The notes under the pieces are model-generated. The model worked only from the letters and a program-made list of their open reading frames with translations. It was not told the DNA's origin and did no database searches. Shown piece after piece: positions 40,932 to 51,680 of a stretch of DNA of 54,754 nucleotides (position 1 is its first letter; every line of letters starts with the position of its first letter). The translations under genes and the position numbers were made by a program. Source of the DNA: DYGX01 sp035325905 (GTDB taxonomy: Bacteria; Chloroflexota; Anaerolineae; Aggregatilineales; Aggregatilineaceae); NCBI GenBank assembly GCA_035325905.1, contig DAOKYY010000019.1, positions 1 through 54,754 of the forward strand, given 5' to 3'.

Positions 40932-41150
40932 TCAGGCCGGGCTGCCCGCCGCGAACCACACCAGCAGAAACACCCCGGCGCTCATGCACAACAGGCCCAG
41001 CCAGTCCTGCTGCCGGTCCCAGCTTTCGGTGCGGTGCATCGGGCGATTCAGTCGCTCCCAGAGCAGGGCCGCGTCCCACCACCAAAAATCTTTGTGATAG
41101 ATATGGCTGTAGCCATACACCATCAGGAGCACAGCGACCACAATCACCAT
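40932..41150 (-). CDS. Small membrane protein, 72 residues
   Basis: From ATG 41150 (GGGGGATT upstream); GTG 41171 is an alternative. Two hydrophobic segments (MVIVVAVLLMVYGYSHIY and WLGLLCMSAGVFLLVWFAA) flank a Trp/Arg-rich loop (DFWWWDAALLWERLNRPMHR). No recognised domain. Its own unit upstream of the DUF5946 gene on the same strand, 70 bp apart. Confidence 0.55.
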   Translation of the reverse strand: MVIVVAVLLMVYGYSHIYHKDFWWWDAALLWERLNRPMHRTESWDRQQDWLGLLCMSAGVFLLVWFAAGSPA

Positions 41151-41298
41151 CGCGCAATCCCCCGGCAGCACCCGCGCCGCGCCTACCCAGTCGATTCCAG
41201 CATACCGGCAAACGGCGCGGATGTCCGTGAATTTGTTGTGAAAAGATAAGCGCGCGATTGTAGGTTAAGGCTGCCGGGCTGCAATCTGTCATCAGGCG

Positions 41299-41332
41299 CA
41301 AAAAAAGAGGCGAAACGTCACGTTCCGCCTCT
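41299..41332 (-). terminator. Terminator after clpB
   Basis: Minus strand AGAGGCGGAACG/CGTTTCGCCTCT (one wobble) followed by T7. Confidence 0.92.
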
Positions 41333-41356
41333 GTCTCGAGCGCGCGAGCGCAGGTG

Positions 41357-43957
<2,601 letters not shown>

Positions 43958-44021
43958 CGCTATCCCTCTAAATCTCGCTCACTCGCGTCGTTTGCCTTAA
44001 ATCTGATGATAGCAGTCTGAG

Positions 44022-44051
44022 TTTATCCGAGGCATGTAAGAACGGCGTCAA
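44022..44051 (-). promoter_or_regulatory. Possible clpB promoter
   Basis: Minus strand TTGACG (44046-44051), 18 bp, GATAAA (44022-44027); a ~60-nt leader to the ATG. Confidence 0.4.
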
Positions 44052-44094
44052 CAGCGCGTTAGAAGCGCGTCGGCGGCGCGCGCCGGACAGTCAC

Positions 44095-44122
44095 TTGAGA
44101 AAAGACAAGATCCACGTACAAT
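44095..44122 (+). promoter_or_regulatory. Promoter of the secreted protein at 44201
   Basis: TTGAGA (44095-44100), 16 bp, TACAAT (44117-44122), divergent from clpB. Confidence 0.6.
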
Positions 44123-44200
44123 GATAGAAGCGTCACGGTTTCGATAAATATTTCTATTACTTTTAACGACAGCGAACGTCACCCGAGAAAGGAGCCATCG

Positions 44201-44833
44201 ATGCGCAACTGGCAGTTTAGCTCCCTGGCGTTTTTGGCTGCGCTGCTGATCGGCGCGGCATTGAGTCTGAGCGCGCCCGTCGAAAGAGCGTTGGCGCAGG
44301 CGGATGCTACGCCGCCTCCAACCGAGGAAACCCCGGTCGAAGGGGCAGGCGAAGGAACGGCGCAGGGCCTGCAACTGCTGTGGATCCGGGTCGATACGGG
44401 GTTCTCGCCGGTCGAAGTCAGGGATGTGACCGCCGGCGGCGCAGTGGATATGTACAGCATCCTGGGCGGGTCCTGCGCGCAAAACACCTTCGCCGCGCCG
44501 CTGCCGGTCTTCGAGCTGCACCTGCTCTCGGATAGCCCGCATATTCGTCTCGGCTTCATAACTGACGACGGCAGCGCAGTCGCGCTGGCGCTGTGGGACT
44601 CGATCGGCCAGACGTGGTGGTGCACGATCAGCGGCAGCGCGACCGCCGAACTGGAATTCGAGCCACTCATCGCCGGGGACTATCCCGTCTATGTGGGCGT
44701 CGTCGGCGGGGCGCAGAAAGTCACCGGCACGGTGTACATTACCGAGGCGGCGGCTGGCGCTGGGACCGAGGCCACGCCGGAAGCAACCGCCGAAGCGACG
44801 CCCGAGAGAAGACGGGGCAACCAGGGGAATTAG
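44201..44833 (+). CDS. Secreted hypothetical protein
   Basis: 210 residues (GAAAGGAG upstream). Signal peptide to ~ALAQ, a Thr/Pro/Glu-rich stalk (ATPPPTEETPVEG), one ~130-residue compact domain with two cysteines (GGSCAQNTF and TWWCTIS) that may form a disulfide, then a low-complexity Thr/Ala/Glu tail (EATPEATAEATPE). Domain family not recognised; a stalk plus a domain plus a spacer tail suggests a cell-surface protein. It converges on the nitrilase gene with a 4-bp overlap. Confidence 0.65.
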   Translation: MRNWQFSSLAFLAALLIGAALSLSAPVERALAQADATPPPTEETPVEGAGEGTAQGLQLLWIRVDTGFSPVEVRDVTAGGAVDMYSILGGSCAQNTFAAPLPVFELHLLSDSPHIRLGFITDDGSAVALALWDSIGQTWWCTISGSATAELEFEPLIAGDYPVYVGVVGGAQKVTGTVYITEAAAGAGTEATPEATAEATPERRRGNQGN

Positions 44834-45702
44834 CGCATCCCCTGTTCCGAGTTGTCGAGGATGCGTGAAAGCTCGCGCGCCATCAGGCCGGTGCGCTCGT
44901 CGCGCAGCAGCGGCAGGCGGCTGCGCGTGCGGTGAAGCTGGTTGAGATCGAGCGTGTGCACCAGCAGCGCCTCCTCGAAGTACGGCCCGTGCGCGAGAAA
45001 CTCGCCGTCAGGGCCGGCGATCGTGCTGCCGCCCCAGAAGTTCAGCCCATCCTCGAACCCGACGCGGTTGGCGTGCACGACGAACGTGGTGAACAGCCCG
45101 GCATACGCCTGGTTGATGCGCTCCACCCAGCGCGCGCTACTCAGCCGGTCGCTCTCGTCCAGGCCCCGGCCAGGGCTGGCGCTGTGCAGAAACAGCACGT
45201 CCGCCCCGCCCAGCCACAGCAGGTACGGCGGCGAGGCGTGCCAGAAATCCTCGCAGATCAGCACGCCGACCCGCCCGAAGCGCGTGCCGAAGGCGCGCAC
45301 GCCGTCGCCCCAGGCGAAGTAGCGCCCCTCGTCAAACAGCGTGTAGGTCGGCAGGTACACCTTGCGATGCACGTGGACGACCGCGCCGCCGCTGAGGTAC
45401 GCCTGCGCGATATAGAAGCGGTGGCGCCGGTCTTCCTCCACGAAGCCGACCAGCACGTCGATGTGATGCGCGCGCGTGGCAGCCAGCAGCGGCCCGAAGG
45501 TCGGATCATCGGGATGCGGGCGGGCCGCCACCTCGAACACCAGGTCCTGCAGGTTATAGCCCGTCAGCGACAGCTCAGGAAACGCCAGCAGCTCCACCGA
45601 CTGCGCCGCCGCGCGCTCGATCAGGTCGAGGTGCTGCGCCAGATTGGCCGCGACATCACCCAGCTTCGGGCTGGTCTGCGCGATCCCCAGAGTAAGCTCC
45701 AT
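44830..45702 (-). CDS. Carbon-nitrogen hydrolase (nitrilase superfamily)
   Basis: 290 residues. Catalytic triad: Glu in FPELSLTGYNLQD, Lys in HRKVYLPTY, Cys in LICEDFWH. It resembles the glutaminase domain of NAD synthetase and stand-alone amidases (LTLGIAQTSPKLGD start). There is no attached synthetase domain, so it is probably an amidase acting on a small substrate. It lies 5 bp after an Lgt-like gene and is likely cotranscribed; a functional link is not obvious, though apolipoprotein N-acyltransferase is also a nitrilase relative. Confidence 0.85.
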   Translation of the reverse strand: MELTLGIAQTSPKLGDVAANLAQHLDLIERAAAQSVELLAFPELSLTGYNLQDLVFEVAARPHPDDPTFGPLLAATRAHHIDVLVGFVEEDRRHRFYIAQAYLSGGAVVHVHRKVYLPTYTLFDEGRYFAWGDGVRAFGTRFGRVGVLICEDFWHASPPYLLWLGGADVLFLHSASPGRGLDESDRLSSARWVERINQAYAGLFTTFVVHANRVGFEDGLNFWGGSTIAGPDGEFLAHGPYFEEALLVHTLDLNQLHRTRSRLPLLRDERTGLMARELSRILDNSEQGMR

Positions 45703-45707
45703 GCCGG

Positions 45708-46505
45708 TTATCCTCTCTCAGCGACCGCGCTCGCGGCGCGGCGGCCTTCAAGCCAGACCGCGCTCGCGGCGACCGCCGCCAGCAGCATCATCGCCAGATC
45801 AAACACCTGATCGGCCCGCCGGTCGAGCAGCCGGGGAGCCGGGTCAGCGCGGAAAAACCCGATGACATACAGGCCAAACCCGCTCAGCGCCAGGATCAGC
45901 CAGAAGCGCAAGCCGCGCAGCCGCCCGCGCCACGTCAGCAGCAGCGCCAGCGCCAGCAGCCCCACCGCGAACAGCGCGCCCGCGCGTTGCACCTCCAAGC
46001 GCGGCGCGACGATGCCGTACACGTCCGGCAGCTCCGCGACGGCCCACCCCGGCCAATCCGCCAGCGTGCGGACCTCGTAGCCATAGCCGCAGCCTGCCGC
46101 GCGGCAACCGAGCCACGAGGCGAGCATCCCGACCGGCCAGGCGAGCGCCAGCGCGTCCGTCCAGGGGCCGAGCGGCACGCGCCGAAAGCGCAGCACCATC
46201 AGCGTGACCGGCAGCGCCAGCAGCAGCCCGCCGTGCCACGCCAGCCCGCCCTGCCACACGCGCGGGATCTCCCCCGGATGATCGCGAAAGTAGCTCCACT
46301 CCAGCGCGACATGCAGCAGCCGCGCGCCGACGACGCCCGCCGCCAGCGCCACGAGCGCCACGTCCAGCCAGCGCGACGCGGCGTCCGGCGCTCGCCGCCC
46401 GCCCCGCCATGCGATCACGCCCAGCGCCAGCAGCAGCCCGCCGCCCAGCCACGCGGTGTAGGCGCGCAGCGTCAAAGGATCGGCTTCGAATACGATGGGG
46501 TTCAT
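45708..46505 (-). CDS. Prolipoprotein diacylglyceryl transferase-like membrane protein
   Basis: 265 residues, seven hydrophobic segments. It carries the Lgt-type features GARLLHVALEW, GGLAWHGGLLLA, and a WLGCRAAGCGYGYE segment where canonical Lgt has GRIGNFIN; the difference is notable. Canonical Lgt transfers diacylglycerol to the lipobox cysteine. Because the GRIGNF-type signature is altered, this may be a paralog rather than the essential enzyme. Divergent from the SPFH gene; upstream of a nitrilase. Confidence 0.75.
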   Translation of the reverse strand: MNPIVFEADPLTLRAYTAWLGGGLLLALGVIAWRGGRRAPDAASRWLDVALVALAAGVVGARLLHVALEWSYFRDHPGEIPRVWQGGLAWHGGLLLALPVTLMVLRFRRVPLGPWTDALALAWPVGMLASWLGCRAAGCGYGYEVRTLADWPGWAVAELPDVYGIVAPRLEVQRAGALFAVGLLALALLLTWRGRLRGLRFWLILALSGFGLYVIGFFRADPAPRLLDRRADQVFDLAMMLLAAVAASAVWLEGRRAASAVAERG

Positions 46506-46534
46506 CCCGGTTTATCAGCAGAACGCTAGAAATC

Positions 46535-46563
46535 TCGACCGCGCCCGTGAAATATCCTATAAT
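46535..46563 (+). promoter_or_regulatory. Promoter of the SPFH gene
   Basis: TCGACC (46535-46540), 17 bp, perfect TATAAT (46558-46563). Confidence 0.75.
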
Positions 46564-46669
46564 GTCCGCCACGTTATAGCCAAATCCGGCGCGTGTCAAC
46601 CCGTGGCTGACACCCATCCGTGCCCATTCTATCCTCCGAAGCAACTCGACAGAACAGGAGTATTCTCCG

Positions 46670-47692
46670 ATGATCAACGTGGTATTTAGCGTTCTGGCGC
46701 TGGCCGGCTTGGCAATCGCCGGGTTCGGCGGCTTCATGATCGTCCAGATGCTGTCGCGCAACGCGTCGATTCGCGGCGGCGTGCTGATCACCGTGGTCGG
46801 GCTGATTCTCGCCATCGTGTTCTTCGTCATCGGCGCGGGCGTGATTGAAGTGCAGCCGAACGAGGTCGCGGTGGTCTTCAACGTGCTGAGCGGCGACCTG
46901 GCCGAAACGCCGCTTGGCCCCGGCCTGCACGTGATTATCCCCGGCATTCAGGAAGCGTCGATCTATTCGATCGCCCAGCAGGAATACACGATGGGCGGTA
47001 CCGTCGCGACTGGGGCTACGCGCGGCGATGACGCGGTCGTCGCTCTCACCCAGGACGGCCAGCGCGTCGAGCTGGATGTCACCGTCATCTACCGCATCAG
47101 CCCGAGCAACGCCAACGTCGTCCATCGCAACTGGCAGGACCGCTATGAGAACGGGTTGATTCGCCCGGCCCTGCGCAACCAGGTGCGCGGCGCGCTGACC
47201 GAGTTCCGCGTCGAGCAAATCTACGGCACCGAGCACAGCGAGCTAGAACAGGCCGTCGAGGACGGCGTGCGCAACCTGATCGAGCCGGAAGGCTTCGAGG
47301 TGACGAACGTCCTGATCCGCAACATCACCTTCTCGCCGGAATACGTAGCCTCGATCGAGCAGAAGCAGGTCGCGCAGCAGCAGGCGCAGGAAGCGGAGTT
47401 CCGCGTCCGCCAGCGCGAGCAGGAAGCCGAGCAGGCGCGCGCGCTAGCCCGTGGCGAGGCGGACGCCGCGCGCATCCGCGCCGAGGGCGAGGCCGCCGCG
47501 CTGAGCCTAATCAACGAGCAGCTTTCGCAGAACCCGCTGCTGCTCCAGTGGCGCTATATCGAATCGCTGGGGCCGAACGTGCAGATGATGATCATCCCAT
47601 CGAACAGCCCGTTCCTGTTCGATCTTGAGTCGCTGACTGCCCAGAGCGGGACGCCGATCCCGACCCCGGCGGCGCCTGGGGGCACCGATTAG
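46670..47692 (+). CDS. SPFH/Band 7 (prohibitin-like) membrane protein
   Basis: 340 residues, AGGAG before the ATG. Two N-terminal hydrophobic segments (FSVLALAGLAIAGFGGFMIV, then VLITVVGLILAIVFFVIGAG) lead to the SPFH fold (IEVQPNEVAVVFNVLSGDLA, PGLHVIIPGIQ, LTQDGQRVELDVTVIYRI). A coiled coil follows (QKQVAQQQAQEAEFRVRQRE to the Ala-rich ALARGEADAARIRAEGEAAA), then a short Pro-rich tail. Probably organises membrane microdomains or regulates an FtsH-type protease. No protease partner is adjacent. Confidence 0.92.
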   Translation: MINVVFSVLALAGLAIAGFGGFMIVQMLSRNASIRGGVLITVVGLILAIVFFVIGAGVIEVQPNEVAVVFNVLSGDLAETPLGPGLHVIIPGIQEASIYSIAQQEYTMGGTVATGATRGDDAVVALTQDGQRVELDVTVIYRISPSNANVVHRNWQDRYENGLIRPALRNQVRGALTEFRVEQIYGTEHSELEQAVEDGVRNLIEPEGFEVTNVLIRNITFSPEYVASIEQKQVAQQQAQEAEFRVRQREQEAEQARALARGEADAARIRAEGEAAALSLINEQLSQNPLLLQWRYIESLGPNVQMMIIPSNSPFLFDLESLTAQSGTPIPTPAAPGGTD

Positions 47693-47725
47693 CCGCGCGC
47701 GGAATTTCCTTCCCTTTAAGCACAT

Positions 47726-47758
47726 GACTGAGCGCCCTGCGGGGCGCTTCAGTTTTTA
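47726..47758. terminator. Terminator between the SPFH and GT87-like genes
   Basis: ACTGAGCGCCC pairs with GGGCGCTTCAGT (one bulged A), then TTTTTA. It covers the stop of the convergent gene. Confidence 0.85.
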
Positions 47759-48628
47759 TCCGCCGATGGCGCGGTACAGGACCGCGCCCCACCACGATGC
47801 CCACACCGCGACCGCTTGCCAGCGGGTGAGATAGGTCAGTAGCGCGAGCCAGGGGCCAATCAAGGTAGACAGCGCGGCATAAGGCGACAAGAACGGGGAT
47901 GCGGCTATCGCCAGACGAGCATCCCGGCGTTGGTAAGCCAGCGCCGCCAGGGCGACACCGGCCGGAACCTGGTACGGCCATAGGCCGAGCCAGAGATTGT
48001 GTGTTGCCTCGGCGAAAGGCGCTGGCTGGGCAAAGAGCTTGGGCGGCCAGAAGCCACACAGCAGCACAGTTACGACCACGACCCCTGCCAGGATACTGAG
48101 CGCGCGAAACCATGTGCGGCGCGGCGTCACGGCGAGGAGACCAATGGCGACCTGCGGCTTGGTCAGCGCGGCCAGCGGCCACCACGCCGCCGGTAACAGC
48201 ACGCTGCTCACAATAAGCATGTCAATCTGGCCGTGCAGAATGATGTACAACATCGCTGGGTTGCCCAGCGCCAGCAGCGCCTTGACCACGCCTGGCGCGC
48301 GCTCCCAATGGCTCAGCACAGCCAGCGCAGCGCCGAGCGACGCCGCCGAGAGCATCGCCCAACCGAGCTTTTCGGGGAGCAAAGCCGCTGGCGCCAGCGC
48401 CACAGCCAGCCAGGGCGGGTTGTAATAATAGGCATCATGGGCGTGCGTGATCCGCGTGCCGTAAAGCGGCTGGCCGCTCGTTACGCGCTTCGCTGCCCCA
48501 TAATAGACTCCCCAGTCGTCGCCAGACCATGGAGTCAGCATGAACAACACGGTGAGAAGGCCGAACAACAACAGGACTAATTCCCGGTTGCCTGAGAACG
48601 GTTTTGAATCAGATGAAGATATTGCCAC
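47756..48628 (-). CDS. GT87-like (DUF2029) membrane glycosyltransferase
   Basis: 290 residues from GTG 48628. Hydrophobic helices alternate with short loops. An acidic first loop (LTPWSGDDWGVYYGAAKRV), then AYYYNPPWLAVALAPAALL and LALGNPAMLYIILHGQIDM are typical of the DUF2029/GT87 family, which transfers mannose or arabinose from polyprenyl donors in other bacteria. It is shorter than most members (~400). TATAAT (48667-48672, minus) is a likely -10. The fourth GT-C-type protein in the window. Confidence 0.8.
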   Translation of the reverse strand: MAISSSDSKPFSGNRELVLLLFGLLTVLFMLTPWSGDDWGVYYGAAKRVTSGQPLYGTRITHAHDAYYYNPPWLAVALAPAALLPEKLGWAMLSAASLGAALAVLSHWERAPGVVKALLALGNPAMLYIILHGQIDMLIVSSVLLPAAWWPLAALTKPQVAIGLLAVTPRRTWFRALSILAGVVVVTVLLCGFWPPKLFAQPAPFAEATHNLWLGLWPYQVPAGVALAALAYQRRDARLAIAASPFLSPYAALSTLIGPWLALLTYLTRWQAVAVWASWWGAVLYRAIGG

Positions 48629-48666
48629 TTAAACTTATCTGTCCTTGACATGTAGGTTCTGAAGCT

Positions 48667-48672
48667 ATTATA
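48667..48672 (-). promoter_or_regulatory. -10 box of the GT87-like gene
   Basis: Perfect TATAAT on the minus strand; TTTTCG lies 17 bp upstream as a weak -35. Confidence 0.5.
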
Positions 48673-48837
48673 GCCACGTCCCACAGGCGCGAAAATCAAC
48701 CGTGTCGTTGTTTCTTTGAGGCCCGCTGACCTGGCGCGGCAGCCCGTCAGGTCAATCGCATCGCGTGCTGAGCTACAAGCGCCTGCTTGACCGCCGCCTG
48801 CGCCTGCCGGATAATGAGGACAAGCCAGGAGGCGCCT

Positions 48838-49107
48838 ATGGACGCGGAATATCAGTACCTCGGCGTGGTGACGCACTACTTCGACCGGATTGGCGTCGCG
48901 GTCGTGCGGCTGGAGCAGGCGCTTTACCAGGGGGATTGGATCGCGTTCTTCGGACCGCACACGGACTTCCAACAGCAGGCGCATTCGATGGAGATCGAGC
49001 ACGAGCCTGTGAGCGAGGTCGGCGCGGGGGGCGAAGTCGCGCTCCGGGTGGACGAGCCGGTGCGCCGGGGCGATAAGGTCTACGTGCTGGTCGAGAGCGC
49101 GGCCTAG
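48838..49107 (+). CDS. Translation elongation factor-like small protein (EF-Tu domain 2-like)
   Basis: 89 residues from ATG 48838, AGGAGG five bases upstream. A single beta-barrel like domain 2 of EF-Tu: GVVTHYFDRIGVAVVRLEQAL, then FFGPHTDFQQQAHSMEIEH, and GAGGEVALRVDEPVRRGDKVYVL. No GTPase domain. These mini-proteins are often encoded next to U32 peptidase genes; none is here. Function unknown. Its stop overlaps the convergent DUF6062 gene by 4 bp. Confidence 0.8.
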   Translation: MDAEYQYLGVVTHYFDRIGVAVVRLEQALYQGDWIAFFGPHTDFQQQAHSMEIEHEPVSEVGAGGEVALRVDEPVRRGDKVYVLVESAA

Positions 49108-49778
49108 CGCAGCCCCTTCTGCCCGGCGAGCGCCTCGATCGCGCGGCGCGGGCTGGAGCCTTCTTCGCCCATGCCCTCGGCGGTGAAGCGGTAGTCGTGC
49201 TTGCGCATGAATTCCGCGAGCTGCGCCTGGAGCGTGCTCCAGATCGCCTGCTGGATCGCCAGAGCCTGCGCCTTGTGCTCGGCGCTGCCTTTCTGCTCCA
49301 ACATCTGCCGCAGGTGGGGCAGGCACAGCCCTGCCGACCCCGCGAACTCCGCTGCGAACTCCGCCTCGCCCATATGCGCCAACAGGTTGCGCAGCAGGTG
49401 CTCCTCGACGCGCGCCTGGTGCTCGCAGGCCGGGCACGGCCCGCGCGGCTTGAGCGCGCTCTCCGCCTGGCTGATCTGCCGCCGCCCGCCGCCCGGCTCG
49501 ACCGTGCCCATATCCGCCAGCAAGTGCCGGATCACCCCCTCGTACAGCACCGCGATCCCCAGCGCGCTGGCGTTGATCGCGTCCTGGACGTGCCAGGCGT
49601 GCGCCGGGCAGAAGCCGCGCGCAGCGCGGACCGCCTCATGCGTCGCTGGCTTGTTGACGTACTCGTAGATCAGGCTGTCGAGATGGTGGTGCACGCTGTC
49701 GAGCGTCAGGCGGCAGACCGGGCAGCCGGGCCTGGAAAACGCCTCGTAGAGATCGTGGGCGCGCGACGAAAGCTTCAT
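49104..49778 (-). CDS. DUF6062 family cysteine-rich protein
   Basis: 224 residues. Two similar halves: CPVC near the N-terminus with GFCPAHAWH, then CPACEHQARVEEHLL with GLCLPHLRQML. The paired Cys/His clusters probably bind metal; the rest is helical. DUF6062 members are often encoded near ABC transporters, but none is close. Likely cytoplasmic. Role unknown. Confidence 0.8.
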   Translation of the reverse strand: MKLSSRAHDLYEAFSRPGCPVCRLTLDSVHHHLDSLIYEYVNKPATHEAVRAARGFCPAHAWHVQDAINASALGIAVLYEGVIRHLLADMGTVEPGGGRRQISQAESALKPRGPCPACEHQARVEEHLLRNLLAHMGEAEFAAEFAGSAGLCLPHLRQMLEQKGSAEHKAQALAIQQAIWSTLQAQLAEFMRKHDYRFTAEGMGEEGSSPRRAIEALAGQKGLR

Positions 49779-49948
49779 GCGAGGTCCTGTCTGTTTGCGG
49801 ATGCCACCAGTGCGCGTACACGCCGATTATAGCGCGCTACCCCGCGCCGCAGCCCGCGCGCCCGCTTGTGCAGACTGCCGGTTGCCTGCCCCTGGAGCGT
49901 GGAGTAGACTCCGCCGGAACCTGCGACCCACGTGAGGACCCTGCCGCC

Positions 49949-50689
49949 ATGCGCTCTCCGCGCGCCGAGTTTTGGGCGGGTGTGCGCGCCCAACTGCCGA
50001 TTCTGCTTGGCACCAGCCCCTTCGGAATGATCTACGGCATCATCGCCTACGAAGCCAGCCTGCCGCTCAGCGTCGCGCTGGCGATGTCGCTGCTGGTCTT
50101 CGCCGGGTCGTCGCAGTTCATCGCGGCGCAGTTGTTCGCCAGCAGCGCCGCCGGGATCGTAATCGTCCTGACAACATTCGTCGTCAATCTGCGGCACATG
50201 CTCTACAGCGCGTCGGTCGCGCCGTATCTGCGCCACCTGGCGCCCGGCTGGAAGTGGCTGCTGGCCTTTCTGCTGACCGACGAGGCGTACGCCGTGACCA
50301 TCACGCGCTTTCGCCAGCAACCGCCCGACGCCGCGCCCGCCTCGGCGCAGCACTGGTTCATGCTCGGCGCCGGGCTGACGCTGTGGATCTCGTGGCAGAT
50401 CAGCAGCGCGGCAGGCTACCTGCTCGGGGCGCAGATTCCGGCGAACTGGTCCCTCGATTTCACCCTGGCGCTGACCTTTATCGCGCTGCTCGTCCCGACG
50501 CTGCACGACCGCCCGGCGGTCCTGTCCGCGCTCGTCGCGGGGCTGGTCGCGGTGCTGGCGCGTGGTTGGCCGTACAGCCTCGGCCTGAGCGCCGGTGTGC
50601 TGGCCGGGATCGTCGCCGGTTTGCTGGCCGAGCGCGCGCCGCGCGCCCACCTGGAAGCGCCGCCTGCTGATCTGGAGCAGCGACCATGA
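49949..50689 (+). CDS. azlC: AzlC-family branched-chain amino-acid exporter, large subunit
   Basis: 246 residues from ATG 49949; the in-frame extension to 49868 covers spacer DNA. Six to seven helices; the family segments PILLGTSPFGMIYGIIAYEA, VFAGSSQFIAAQLF and TTFVVNLRHMLYSASVAPYL are intact. With AzlD it forms a two-subunit exporter for branched-chain amino acids or analogues. It overlaps azlD by 4 bp (ATGA), so they are translationally coupled. Confidence 0.93.
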   Translation: MRSPRAEFWAGVRAQLPILLGTSPFGMIYGIIAYEASLPLSVALAMSLLVFAGSSQFIAAQLFASSAAGIVIVLTTFVVNLRHMLYSASVAPYLRHLAPGWKWLLAFLLTDEAYAVTITRFRQQPPDAAPASAQHWFMLGAGLTLWISWQISSAAGYLLGAQIPANWSLDFTLALTFIALLVPTLHDRPAVLSALVAGLVAVLARGWPYSLGLSAGVLAGIVAGLLAERAPRAHLEAPPADLEQRP

Positions 50690-51003
50690 TGCGCCTGTGG
50701 CTGATCCTCGCCGGGATGCTCCTGGTCACTTACAGCGTGCGCCTGTCGGTGATCGTGCTGCTGCGCGGGGCGGAGCTACCGCCCGGCGTAGCGCGTGCGC
50801 TGCGCTTCGTGCCGCCCGCCGCGCTAAGCGCGATCGTGCTGCCGGAGCTGATCGCTCCATCCGGCGCGATCGATTTGTCGGCAGGAAACGTGCGGCTGAT
50901 CGCCGGGATCGCGGCGGCGCTGGTCGCCTGGACGACGCGCCGCACGCTGCTGCCGATCGCGGTCGGGATGGCCGCGCTGTGGCTGCTTCAGGCGCTGACC
51001 TGA
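50686..51003 (+). CDS. azlD: AzlD-family exporter small subunit
   Basis: 105 residues, four hydrophobic helices: MLLVTYSVRLSVIVLLRG, RALRFVPPAALSAIVLPELI and a C-terminal helix (ARGTRRTLLPIAVGMAAL-like). It matches the AzlD family in length and in the FVPPAALSAIV segment. Partner of AzlC. The pair has no visible Lrp-type regulator beside it. Confidence 0.93.
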   Translation: MMRLWLILAGMLLVTYSVRLSVIVLLRGAELPPGVARALRFVPPAALSAIVLPELIAPSGAIDLSAGNVRLIAGIAAALVAWTTRRTLLPIAVGMAALWLLQALT

Positions 51004-51014
51004 TCGGGCCGCTA

Positions 51015-51043
51015 TTGTCAACCGGGGGCCGTTCGTGTAAGAT
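51015..51043 (+). promoter_or_regulatory. Promoter of tRNA-Gly(TCC)
   Basis: TTGTCA (51015-51020), 17 bp, TAAGAT (51038-51043), 13 bp before the mature tRNA. Confidence 0.8.
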
Positions 51044-51056
51044 AGGAGGCGAACGC

Positions 51057-51127
51057 GCGGGCATGGTGTAGTGGTAACACAACAGCCTTCCAAGCTGTTG
51101 TCACGGGTTCGAATCCCGTTGCCCGCT
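51057..51127 (+). tRNA. tRNA-Gly (TCC)
   Basis: 71-nt cloverleaf; acceptor GCGGGCA/TGCCCGC, anticodon TCC in loop CTTCCAA, discriminator T. No encoded CCA. Confidence 0.95.
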
Positions 51128-51133
51128 TGCCAC

Positions 51134-51159
51134 AAATGCCCAGGCAGCCTGGGCATTTT
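51134..51159 (+). terminator. Terminator between the two tRNA genes
   Basis: Perfect 11-bp stem (51134-51144 with 51148-51158) with a 3-nt loop, TTTTG tail. It separates tRNA-Gly(TCC) from the next tRNA. Confidence 0.75.
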
Positions 51160-51188
51160 GCGCATCACACCGCATCCGCTCGCAGCGC

Positions 51189-51261
51189 GGGCCTATAGCT
51201 CAGCGGTTAGAGCAGCCGGCTCATAACCGGTCGGTCGCAGGTTCGAATCCTGCTAGGCCCA
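51189..51261 (+). tRNA. tRNA with CAT anticodon, probably tRNA-Ile2 (lysidine)
   Basis: 73-nt cloverleaf; acceptor GGGCCTA/TAGGCCC, anticodon loop CTCATAA, discriminator A. It lacks the initiator GGG/CCC stem. The D and anticodon arms (AGCAGCCGGCTCATAACCGG) resemble bacterial Ile2 tRNAs more than elongator Met, so it is probably modified by TilS to read AUA. Elongator Met remains possible. Confidence 0.7.
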
Positions 51262-51282
51262 TCTCAACTTCCTCCGCACGCC

Positions 51283-51325
51283 GAAAGAAGCAATTGCCGC
51301 CGGGATTGTCTTCTTTCTGTTTTTT
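51283..51325 (+). terminator. Terminator after the CAT tRNA
   Basis: GAAAGAAG (51283-51290) with CTTCTTTC (51310-51317), inner CAAT/ATTG, then a T6 tract at 51320. Confidence 0.88.
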
Positions 51326-51375
51326 GACAAGAGCGCATCGCCGGCTTGTCGAGTGAAGGAGAGCGAGGAAGCGAC

Positions 51376-51660
51376 ATGGCGCGACTGACTCGCCCGCGCG
51401 AGGACGGCGCGGGCTACAGGGTGGACGACGCGCAGATCACCCACGACGCGGGCGGATACTCTGGCGAGGCGATCGAGCGGCTGGCGCGGTTCGAGAACGC
51501 CCAGGCGGACCTGCTCGCTCATCAAGAAACGATCGCGCTGGAGATGGATCGGCTGCGCGCCGAAGGAAAAGAAAAGTCCGTGCGCTTCAGGGAATTGCTC
51601 GGTCAGAAGATGATCAACAACACCCTGATCGCGCTGCTGGAACGCTACGACCTGCGCTGA
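51376..51660 (+). CDS. Hypothetical protein, 94 residues
   Basis: From ATG 51376 with AGGAAG upstream. Soluble: a variable N-terminus (RPREDGAGYRVDDAQITHDA) and a long helical, probably coiled-coil C-terminus (AIERLARFENAQADLLAHQE, then MDRLRAEGKEKSVRFRELL). Heptad-like spacing suggests dimerisation. Unrecognised family. Lies just after a tRNA terminator, a common integration site, but has the local base composition. Confidence 0.65.
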   Translation: MARLTRPREDGAGYRVDDAQITHDAGGYSGEAIERLARFENAQADLLAHQETIALEMDRLRAEGKEKSVRFRELLGQKMINNTLIALLERYDLR

Positions 51661-51680
51661 CCCGCCCGCGCGCCAGGCCG

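Noticed and set aside
43958..44200. CIRCE or other heat-shock operator upstream of clpB
   Set aside because: No TTAGCACTC-type inverted repeat is present.
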